DNA of 11,370 nt, taken from assembly GCA_900546395.1 (NCBI GenBank), contig URDD01000075.1, positions 1 through 11,370 of the forward strand. The letters run 5' to 3'. This DNA is from an uncultured Bacteroidales bacterium. Lineage in GTDB: Bacteria; Bacteroidota; Bacteroidia; Bacteroidales; UBA932. How positions within the stretch are numbered: the stretch's first letter is position 1; every line of letters starts with the position of its first letter. This document shows positions 1 to 5,977 of this stretch, piece after piece. Both the position numbers and the translations under genes were made by a program. The notes under the pieces were generated by a model. It made no database searches, was not told where the DNA came from, and worked only from the letters and a program-made list of their open reading frames with translations.

Positions 1-40
1 GTACAAAATCATTGTATCCTGTAAGAAATCTTTCTCTCAC
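1..40 (-). CDS. Start of an unidentified gene, cut by the window edge
   Basis: One base after the stop of the small HdrC gene, a GTG at 38-40 (minus strand) opens a frame that stays open to the window edge and reads V/M-RERFLTGYNDFV. The one-base gap resembles the coupled spacing of the genes upstream, so this is probably the next gene of the same operon. Thirteen codons are too few to recognise a family. An ATG at 10-12 in another frame (M-I-L-Y) is an alternative start. By gene order, a further Hdr-type or electron-transfer subunit would be expected, but the sequence does not show this. Confidence 0.35.
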   Translation of the reverse strand, partial: MRERFLTGYNDFV

Positions 41-41
41 G

Positions 42-374
42 TCAGTCTTCTTTATATATTTTGCAAATGCTCAGTATAAGATGGCGGGTATTTATGCCTC
101 TGGGACATACCATATTGCATTTCCCGCACAGCATACAGCCTTTGATTGCGGCAATGGCTTCTTTTTCTTTTCCCCTCTGAAGGTCGTGAAGTACTTTCCT
201 TACACTCATTCCCGTGAATTTTCCAGCCGGGCAAGTGGCGCTGCATGAACCGCAGGACATGCATTTGTAGGCATCCGGCTCCAGTTCGTGAAGTTTTTCG
301 AAAAGAGTCAGATCCACCTTGTCCAGATTGATGGCAGAACTTGGGGAAATATTGAAACCGAATATGTTGTTCAT
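42..374 (-). CDS. Small HdrC-like protein with two [4Fe-4S] clusters
   Basis: A 110-residue soluble iron-sulfur protein, expected to pass electrons between a flavin subunit and a catalytic subunit. It has two ferredoxin-type motifs, Cys38-x2-Cys41-x2-Cys44-x3-Cys48-Pro and Cys80-x2-Cys83-x2-Cys86-x3-Cys90-Pro, separated by a helical segment, which is the HdrC arrangement. There is no membrane segment, so it is not a QmoC- or HdrE-type fusion. It is much shorter than the other HdrC in this operon and is little more than the cluster-binding core. Its ATG overlaps the stop of the HdrA-like gene by one base (TAATG), which fixes the start and implies translational coupling. The family is clear. 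The partner and substrate are unknown. Confidence 0.85.
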   Translation of the reverse strand: MNNIFGFNISPSSAINLDKVDLTLFEKLHELEPDAYKCMSCGSCSATCPAGKFTGMSVRKVLHDLQRGKEKEAIAAIKGCMLCGKCNMVCPRGINTRHLILSICKIYKED

Positions 375-1393
375 TACTTCTGTCTGTTAAGGTAGTTGTG
401 GATTTCCAGAGCTGCAGACCTTGCTTCTCCCAGTGTCTCCGGGACTGTTTTCGGTCCTGTACATGCTCCTGCATAGTATATACCGTCTTTCGGAGATGAG
501 ATTATACCGGTGACATTGTCCTTACTCTTGAAGAATCCGTCAGTATCAGTAAGCAGTGACGCCATGCTTGCAAGTGCAGTATTTTTTTGGTTGCAGACCA
601 TGCCTGACATAAGAACGAGCAGGTCAAGGGTAACTTTTACAGGCTTGCCTGCAAGTGTATCTTCTGCCTTTATTATCACTTTACCGTCGATGTTTTCACT
701 TACTTCCGAGACTCTTCCACGGATAAACCTGACTCCGTAGTCACGCTGGGCCGAAATATAGAAATCCTCATATTTTTTACCGAACATCCTCAGATCCATG
801 TAAAAACAATAAACCATAGCTTCCGGGAATTTCTGTTTCATCTCTATGGCCTGCTTTATTGCTGTAATGCAGCATACTTTTGAACACTGGGGATTTTTCG
901 CTTTTTCATCACGGGAGCCGACACAGTGTACGAAACCGATGGCATTCATTTCTTTGCCCTCGATTCTATCATCGTCCCCAGTATTAAACCAATGCTCGAG
1001 ATCACTATTGGTAATCACTTGATTATAAATACCATATCCGTATTCTTCTTTCTTGCTGGCGTCAAACACTGAAAAGCCTGTAGTGAAAAGGACCACTTTA
1101 GCTATCACTGATACTCCATTGGAAAGCATTATGTTGTAACTGTCCTTGAGCCTGTTTATGAACGATATTTCCGTATTATGGAAGATGTTCGCTCCGCCGG
1201 CAGCATCTGTAAGTCTTTCTATTATTTCCGACGCCGGTGTCATATCCGGGAAGAGTTTGTGCCACTGTGCCACATGTCCTCCCAGCTTGTCTTCCTTTTC
1301 CACTATGATGGGCCTGTAGCCGAGAGTGAGCAACTGTCTGGCTGCTTCAAGACCGGCTATTCCGCCGCCTACTATGACTATGTTGTCTTTCAT
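374..1393 (-). CDS. HdrA-like FAD and [4Fe-4S] oxidoreductase, short form
   Basis: This is the flavin subunit of a heterodisulfide-reductase-like complex. Residues 5-20 form an FAD-binding Rossmann motif (IVIVGGGIAGLEAARQ). The cluster motif typical of HdrA follows: Cys157 in HCVGSRDE, then Cys170, Cys174 and Cys175 (C-x12-C-x3-CC). The C-terminus (residues 305-339, YYAGACTGPKTVPETLGEA) is the usual HdrA ending that closes the FAD site. At 339 residues it lacks the extra ferredoxin and thioredoxin-reductase-like regions of the methanogen HdrA of about 650 residues. In size it matches QmoA and the HdrA of sulfur-oxidiser sHdr systems. It lies 33 bases after hdrB and overlaps the small hdrC by one base. 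In full-size HdrA the flavin can bifurcate electrons. Whether it does so here is not shown. Confidence 0.88.
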   Translation of the reverse strand: MKDNIVIVGGGIAGLEAARQLLTLGYRPIIVEKEDKLGGHVAQWHKLFPDMTPASEIIERLTDAAGGANIFHNTEISFINRLKDSYNIMLSNGVSVIAKVVLFTTGFSVFDASKKEEYGYGIYNQVITNSDLEHWFNTGDDDRIEGKEMNAIGFVHCVGSRDEKAKNPQCSKVCCITAIKQAIEMKQKFPEAMVYCFYMDLRMFGKKYEDFYISAQRDYGVRFIRGRVSEVSENIDGKVIIKAEDTLAGKPVKVTLDLLVLMSGMVCNQKNTALASMASLLTDTDGFFKSKDNVTGIISSPKDGIYYAGACTGPKTVPETLGEARSAALEIHNYLNRQK

Positions 1394-1426
1394 CTGTTTT
1401 ATCCGTTTTTGTGCAGATATGCGTTA

Positions 1427-2497
1427 TCAGCAGCATTTCAATACTCCTGGAAGTTCAGGTCTGAGGATATCCTTTTTGTTCAAACCCTTGTATTTGTCTT
1501 CCGGGCTGTATTCTATGCCTATTTTGTCAAGAAGAGGTTCTACTGCCACCTGATGCAGCTGAAGTCCCAGATCCCACGGGTCGTAGCCGAGGACAAGTCC
1601 TGCCACTTCTTCGTAAGTGAATACAGGTATTCCGTAGCCGTTTTCTCCGTATGTCTTTCCTTCCATCTCGGCGATGACATACTGCCACCTGTCCAGGAAG
1701 TAAGGACAACCGGGGCAGTTGGTAATTATCATATCCGGATGGTAGGGTTCCATCGACTCGAATTTCTTGTGTGTGTTTGATATAGAATAACCTCTGTTGG
1801 CCTTGACATGGTATTGTCTGAAGCCATATCCGCAGCAATGCCTTCTTTCAGGGTAATCTACTACGCTGCCGCCCCAGGACTCGATCATTCCGCAGAGTAC
1901 ATATGGGTATTCCGCGCCGCCTACGCCTTTTGATGGGAACATCTTTGAGTAGTGGCATCCGATATGTTCCACGACTTTAAGCGGTTCGCCTGTTTCTTTG
2001 TTTACAAGACGGAATTTGGCTCTTGCCGCAATTTCATTCCTGTATTTGTATATCAGGTCGCTTGCATGCGCGAGGTATTTCGGTTTCTTGAATTCTCTCC
2101 TGCAGGCTTTCCAGAGGTTTTCCCTTATTCTGGCCTCAAGTTCAGGGAATTCGTTCCATGTCTCAAGTATTTCCTGGTAGTTTCCGAATGATGTGATGCA
2201 GGATGCCACATAGTTTTCGTATCCTGCTTCTGTCATGAGGGCGAACTGTCTGGCTACTATGGTCATAGCTGTTTCCTGCGGCAGTGTGTCACAGTGGTAG
2301 GCTATTCCTCCGCAGGTGGTATGATGTTCTGTTTCGTAAAAGTCTTTTCCGAGAAGATCTCTGCATATTTCCAGGAACATTCTTTCTGAGCCGGGGAAGA
2401 AGTTCTGGCGGATGCAGCTTCTTACATAGAACCAGTGGTCATCAGGAATTTCTTTCTGATAGTCGGCCCAAATTTTTTGTTTGCCTTGATATATCAT
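1427..2497 (-). CDS. HdrB-like CCG-domain protein, first cluster site degenerate
   Basis: A 356-residue homologue of HdrB, the subunit that in methanogens holds two non-cubane [4Fe-4S] clusters and reduces the disulfide. The second cysteine-rich domain is intact: Cys181, Cys221-Cys222-Gly223 and Cys261-x2-Cys264, with spacings of 39 and 38 residues as expected for the family. The first domain is recognisable (Cys28 in YVRSCIRQNFFPGSE) but changed. The CC-G motif is Thr61-Cys62-Gly63, and the final C-x2-C reads Cys100-Ile-Thr-Ser103. Only three of five cluster ligands therefore remain. The C-terminus beyond residue 300 is longer than in HdrB and ends in Cys-Cys. The gene sits 61 bases after hdrC and 33 bases before hdrA. 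Family assignment is firm. The substrate is unknown. Confidence 0.85.
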   Translation of the reverse strand: MIYQGKQKIWADYQKEIPDDHWFYVRSCIRQNFFPGSERMFLEICRDLLGKDFYETEHHTTCGGIAYHCDTLPQETAMTIVARQFALMTEAGYENYVASCITSFGNYQEILETWNEFPELEARIRENLWKACRREFKKPKYLAHASDLIYKYRNEIAARAKFRLVNKETGEPLKVVEHIGCHYSKMFPSKGVGGAEYPYVLCGMIESWGGSVVDYPERRHCCGYGFRQYHVKANRGYSISNTHKKFESMEPYHPDMIITNCPGCPYFLDRWQYVIAEMEGKTYGENGYGIPVFTYEEVAGLVLGYDPWDLGLQLHQVAVEPLLDKIGIEYSPEDKYKGLNKKDILRPELPGVLKCC

Positions 2498-2529
2498 TGC
2501 GTTCTTCGTTTAAAATGTTCTAATCAAAT

Positions 2530-2545
2530 CGAAGGATGTCCTTCG
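2530..2545 (-). other. Intercistronic hairpin between hdrC and hdrB
   Basis: A perfect 7-bp inverted repeat (CGAAGGA-TG-TCCTTCG) in the 61-base gap between hdrC and hdrB, the largest gap in the operon. No T-run follows on the minus strand, so it is not a normal intrinsic terminator. It could be an mRNA processing or stability element that sets different HdrC and HdrB levels. The function is inferred. Confidence 0.45.
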
Positions 2546-2558
2546 TAATTACTGAAAT

Positions 2559-3260
2559 CTAATCTTCGTTGTTGAAGTGGCCTGGAGAAATCTTCTCGAA
2601 AGTCATCTTCATATATTCATCCATATCCATTCCAAGCTCTTCAGCCTTCTGCCTGGAGTACTTTTCTACAGTCTCAATGCGCTCTGTTCCTCCTGTGACA
2701 TCGAATATGCTCTTCAGCTCGTCAAGGGATTCCTGCGGTATTTTTCTGAGAATACCCGGGCCGTCTCCCTTATAATTGGCGCCGAGCCTGGCAAAAGAAT
2801 CTTCAAGGTGCTCCATATGCCATTTCCATACTGGTCCGGACTCCACATGGTCTTCAAACTTGAAAGTATCCGGATAGATGCAGTAACCGTAGTTGAGAAT
2901 ATTGCCTGTAAGCATTTTTGTGAGAGGGTAGAGCTGGCGTCCTTTTTCCGAACAGGTGAAATATCCGAGTTTGGCAGAAAGGTTCCTCAAAGCCATCACT
3001 ACCAGTCCGGGTGCATTTTTCCTCGGGCATCTGGTGACGCAAGACATGCATTCTCCGCAATACCAGATGACATCACTCTTTAGCAGTTCCTCTATCTTCT
3101 CCTCGTCCTTGCTCTGTACTATATCCACAATCTTGCGCGGATCATATCTGTAAAATTCCGCTGCAGGGCAGATGGCTGTGCAAGTCCCGCAGTTTATGCA
3201 GGTCTTGAGCCCTTCCTTTATCCTGTAGTCCTTTATAAGTTCATCATAAAGCTTTCCCAT
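2559..3260 (-). CDS. HdrC-like protein, two [4Fe-4S] clusters with long C-terminal domain
   Basis: A 233-residue soluble electron-transfer subunit. The first ferredoxin motif is Cys21-x2-Cys24-x2-Cys27-x3-Cys31-Pro and the second is Cys68-x2-Cys71-x2-Cys74-x3-Cys78-Pro, the HdrC layout. Residues 85-233 form an extra soluble domain, rich in aromatic and charged residues, that the small HdrC of this operon lacks. No membrane helices are seen. I chose the ATG at 3258-3260, giving MGKLYDELIKDYR. The frame also extends to a TTG at 3293, but that start would overlap the antiporter gene and adds no family-like residues. The ATG lies 11 bases after the antiporter stop, so the genes are very likely co-transcribed. 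It probably shuttles electrons between the HdrA-like flavin and HdrB. Confidence 0.85.
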   Translation of the reverse strand: MGKLYDELIKDYRIKEGLKTCINCGTCTAICPAAEFYRYDPRKIVDIVQSKDEEKIEELLKSDVIWYCGECMSCVTRCPRKNAPGLVVMALRNLSAKLGYFTCSEKGRQLYPLTKMLTGNILNYGYCIYPDTFKFEDHVESGPVWKWHMEHLEDSFARLGANYKGDGPGILRKIPQESLDELKSIFDVTGGTERIETVEKYSRQKAEELGMDMDEYMKMTFEKISPGHFNNED

Positions 3261-3271
3261 AATCACGGATT

Positions 3272-4234
3272 TTAGAGTGAAGATATCAGCCAAGTCATAT
3301 ATCCGGCTTCAATAAGAAGCATAATGATACCCTCGGCTCTTGAAATTTTATATTTTCCCAGTATGTAAGCGCTTATAAGAAGTATCAGAGAGCAAAGGAG
3401 AAGGACTCCCAGATCGACTGTCGTGATTCCCTGTACGGCGAGAGGGGCGATGAGTGCCGAACCTCCAAGAATAAGCAGGATGTTTGATATGTTTGATCCC
3501 AGGATATTACCCAATGCCAGCTGGCCTTTGCCCTTGAATGCAGCAACTACACAAGTCGCAAGTTCGGGCATAGACGTTCCTCCTGCCAATACTGTTATGG
3601 CTATGAACGCATCTGAAACACCAGCCATCTTGGCAATAGTAGAACCGGAGTTTACAAAGAGCTTGCCTCCTATTATAAGTCCTGCAAGGCCTCCGATAAT
3701 CATAAGGACGGATACGAGGTTTGAATAATTTTTCTGTTCCTCGTCTTCTCCTTCGCCTTCTTCCTGTGAATCACCTTTGAATGATACATACATATAATAT
3801 GCAAACAAAGACAGAAGTATGAGTCCGTCTATGCGGCCCAGAACATCTTTACCGAAACCGAAAAGAGTACCGCTCATTCCCAGAACGATAAGAAGTACGG
3901 CAGAGATTATATTCATAGGAATGAACAGCTTCAGATTTCTTTTTGTTATTATCAGAGGACTGATAATAGCTGTAGTACCCAGAATCAGAAGGGTATTGAA
4001 TATATTTGATCCTATAATATTACCAACAGCCATATCGGCATTGCCCTGGGCTGCTGAAATGAAACTTACTACCATTTCCGGAGCTGAGGTTCCTATGCCT
4101 ACTATAGTAAGGCCGATTACAAATTCGCTAATTCCAGTTTTTCGGGCGATGGCAGACGACCCGTCAACCAGATAATTGGCCCCGAGCAGGATGATGGTCA
4201 ATCCTGCCAATAAAATCAATATTTGTACAAACAT
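3272..4234 (-). CDS. yrbG: Ca2+/Na+ antiporter, CaCA family (YrbG-like)
   Basis: A 320-residue inner-membrane exchanger of the CaCA superfamily, YrbG-like branch, with about ten hydrophobic helices in two inverted halves. Both alpha repeats are present. The first has GIGTSAPEM (about residues 46-54) and GNIIGSNIFN (71-80). The second has GGTSMPEL (about 217-224) and GNILGSNISN (241-250). The acidic residue after Pro in each GTSxPE motif is the ion ligand in the family. An acidic loop (about 153-167, rich in Glu and Asp) joins the halves. The ion specificity (Ca2+/Na+ or Ca2+/H+) cannot be read from the sequence. It is the first gene of the Hdr operon, 11 bases before hdrC, and a second paralogue lies at 7707-8672. 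Confidence 0.9.
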   Translation of the reverse strand: MFVQILILLAGLTIILLGANYLVDGSSAIARKTGISEFVIGLTIVGIGTSAPEMVVSFISAAQGNADMAVGNIIGSNIFNTLLILGTTAIISPLIITKRNLKLFIPMNIISAVLLIVLGMSGTLFGFGKDVLGRIDGLILLSLFAYYMYVSFKGDSQEEGEGEDEEQKNYSNLVSVLMIIGGLAGLIIGGKLFVNSGSTIAKMAGVSDAFIAITVLAGGTSMPELATCVVAAFKGKGQLALGNILGSNISNILLILGGSALIAPLAVQGITTVDLGVLLLCSLILLISAYILGKYKISRAEGIIMLLIEAGYMTWLISSL

Positions 4235-4249
4235 TTCGGTTCAGGTTTC

Positions 4250-4264
4250 GGCCTTGAGAAGGCC
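4250..4264 (-). promoter_or_regulatory. Leader hairpin ahead of the yrbG-hdr operon
   Basis: GGCCTT-GAG-AAGGCC is a 6-bp GC-rich stem with a 3-base loop. It lies between the proposed promoter at 4274-4281 and the yrbG start at 4234, within a leader of about 35 bases. It may protect the 5' end of the mRNA or limit initiation. No T-run follows on the minus strand, so termination is unlikely. Confidence 0.4.
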
Positions 4265-4273
4265 AAATTTTTA

Positions 4274-4281
4274 CAAAGTTA
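4274..4281 (-). promoter_or_regulatory. Candidate -7 box for the yrbG-hdr operon
   Basis: The minus strand reads TAACTTTG, a perfect match to the Bacteroidetes -7 consensus TAnnTTTG, 39 bases before the yrbG ATG. A good TTTG at the -33 position is missing; a TTG lies only 14 bases upstream. It is therefore a plausible but incomplete promoter. Confidence 0.45.
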
Positions 4282-4405
4282 TAAAAAAATGCTCTCAATG
4301 GAATCAGTAACTGCCTAAATTTGCATAATGCGAACAGGGAAACTGCCTGGAATCTATGATGACAAAAATCCAAACAGTTCCCGGTGAGGCAAGAATTTTA
4401 CTGAT

Positions 4406-5830
4406 TTATTGCTGATTGTCTCTGTCTCGCAAGTGGAGCTGGACTACATTTTCCACATGGTGAGTGTGAGGGAACATATCCACAGGTCTGACAGCTGTAA
4501 TCTTGTATTTGCTGCACAATATGGCCAGATCCCTTGCCTGGGATCCAGGGTTGCAGCTTACATATACGATCCTTTCCGGAGCTGCATTCAGTATCACTTC
4601 CGCTACATCAGGATGGATACCGGCGCGTGGCGGGTCAAGAATCACTACGTCAGGATGGCCGTGCTCTCCCACAAAACTGTCTGTGAGAATGTCTTTCATA
4701 TCACCTGCAAAGAAGTCGCAGTTGGTGATTCCGTTGGCCTTTGCATTTGCCTTGGCATCCTCAATGGCTTCAGGAACGTATTCAATTCCGATTACCTTTG
4801 ACGCCTTTGATGAGACGAACTGGGCGATGGTTCCAGTACCTGTATAGAGGTCATAGACTGTTTCATTACCAGTGAGTCCTGCATAATCTCTTGCTACGCT
4901 GTACAGACGGTAGGCCTGGGATGTATTGGTCTGGTAAAATGATTTCGGACCGATTTTGAATTTCAGTCCTTCCATTTCTTCGTAAATAGCCTCATCTCCT
5001 TTATATAGAACGCATTCCTGGTCTGCAATAGAGTCGTTTGCCTTTCCGTTTATGACATAATAAAGGGATGAAATCTGAGGAAACCGTTCCGCGACTGCAT
5101 CCAGAAGTGCCGTGCGTGCTTCCTTGTCTTCGTGGTAGAAGCAGAGGATGAGCATTACATTTCCGGCTTCTGTCGTGCGGATAAACATGTTACGCAGGAA
5201 TCCGGTATGTTCGCGGATATCAAAAAAAGCAAGATTATGCTCTGTGGCATAAGACTTTATGAATAGCCTTATACTGTTGGATGGTTCTTCCTGAAGCCAG
5301 CATTTGTCGATGTCAAGCACCTTGTCGAAGAATCTGCCTACATGGAATCCGAGTCCGCAACGCTGCTGAGGAGTCATTGACTCAGGATCTTCGTCTGAAA
5401 ATATCCATCTTCTGCTTGAGAATGTAAACTCCAGCTTGTTTCTGTAGAATGTAGTCTTTTCAGACGGTACTATCGGTGATATTTCAGGAACATCCAGATG
5501 CCCTATCCTTACCAGCTGGTCATATACTTGTTGTTGCTTGGCTTCCAGCTGCATACTGTAGGGAAGGGGCTGCCATTTGCAGCCTCCGCAGATGCCAAAG
5601 TGGCTACAGAAAGGTTCAAGCCTCTGAGGTGATGGAGTTATAATCCTTGTTATCACTCCTTCCATATAGTTTTTTTTCTTTTTCAGAACCTTCACGTCAA
5701 CAACATCTCCTGGTACTGCAAACGGAACAAAAAGTACAGTGCCGTCAATCCTGGCTATGGCTTTGCCTTCAGCTGCCACAGACTCTATAAGGACATTTTC
5801 AAGTATCAGATCCAATTTTTTTCTTGCCAT
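4406..5830 (-). CDS. rlmD: 23S rRNA (uracil-5-)-methyltransferase, RlmD/RumA type
   Basis: A 474-residue SAM-dependent RNA methyltransferase that makes 5-methyluridine in 23S rRNA (U1939 in E. coli numbering for RlmD). An N-terminal TRAM domain occupies about residues 5-63. The [4Fe-4S] ligands are Cys75, Cys81, Cys84 and Cys177, matching E. coli Cys74/80/83/162. Further motifs are FYQTNTSQA (298-306), the SAM loop DLYTGTGT (327-334), LDPPRAG (398-404), the catalytic Cys426 in YVSCNPGS, and Glu460 in the HHVENVV end. I chose the ATG at 5830 over 5899 because a perfect promoter lies between them and family homology begins at MARKKLDL. Bacteroidetes often carry several RumA paralogues, so U747 or dual specificity (RlmC/RlmCD) is possible. 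Confidence 0.9.
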   Translation of the reverse strand: MARKKLDLILENVLIESVAAEGKAIARIDGTVLFVPFAVPGDVVDVKVLKKKKNYMEGVITRIITPSPQRLEPFCSHFGICGGCKWQPLPYSMQLEAKQQQVYDQLVRIGHLDVPEISPIVPSEKTTFYRNKLEFTFSSRRWIFSDEDPESMTPQQRCGLGFHVGRFFDKVLDIDKCWLQEEPSNSIRLFIKSYATEHNLAFFDIREHTGFLRNMFIRTTEAGNVMLILCFYHEDKEARTALLDAVAERFPQISSLYYVINGKANDSIADQECVLYKGDEAIYEEMEGLKFKIGPKSFYQTNTSQAYRLYSVARDYAGLTGNETVYDLYTGTGTIAQFVSSKASKVIGIEYVPEAIEDAKANAKANGITNCDFFAGDMKDILTDSFVGEHGHPDVVILDPPRAGIHPDVAEVILNAAPERIVYVSCNPGSQARDLAILCSKYKITAVRPVDMFPHTHHVENVVQLHLRDRDNQQ

Positions 5831-5854
5831 TTCTACTCTATTATTTTTCGGCTG

Positions 5855-5885
5855 CAAAAATAACGATATAAAAAGAGATGCCAAA
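5855..5885 (-). promoter_or_regulatory. Bacteroidetes-type promoter of rlmD
   Basis: On the minus strand the -33 box TTTG (5885 to 5882) and the -7 box TATTTTTG (5862 to 5855) are both perfect and separated by 19 bases. The predicted start of transcription is near 5849, giving a leader of about 20 bases to the ATG at 5830. The longer reading frame starting at 5899 would begin upstream of this promoter. Confidence 0.75.
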
Positions 5886-5904
5886 ATGAAATTTGACATC
5901 TCTT
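5873..5904 (-). terminator. Intrinsic terminator of the antiporter-phosphate operon, over the rlmD -33 box
   Basis: As minus-strand RNA, 5904-5892 and 5885-5873 form a 13-bp stem (AAGAGATGUCAAA with UUUGGCAUCUCUU, one U-G wobble) and a 6-base loop, followed by TTTATATCG. On the plus strand the wobble becomes a C-A mismatch, so the structure favours minus-strand transcripts. It lies 74 bases after the stop of the phosphate cotransporter gene and covers the rlmD -33 box. Confidence 0.6.
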
Positions 5905-5977
5905 CCTTTCCTTAATGAAATTCTGTCAGAACCTGTTTAAATTTTTCCGTAAATTTTCATTTATCAAGTACAGGAAT

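Noticed and set aside
1178..1780. Plus-strand open frame of 200 residues antisense to hdrA and hdrB
   Set aside because: It is the mirror of two strongly supported genes and has no domain; its composition is that of reverse-complement coding sequence.
3261..3293. TTG start for hdrC at 3293
   Set aside because: It overlaps the antiporter gene and adds no family-like residues; the ATG at 3260 is better placed, 11 bases after the stop.
4337..4382. Inverted repeat GGGAAACTG / CAGTTCCC as a terminator of rlmD
   Set aside because: The arms are interrupted by one base, the loop is about 29 bases and no T-run follows on the minus strand.
5831..5899. Longer N-terminus of the rlmD product starting at 5899
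   Set aside because: A perfect promoter (5855-5885) lies inside this extension, and family homology starts after the ATG at 5830.
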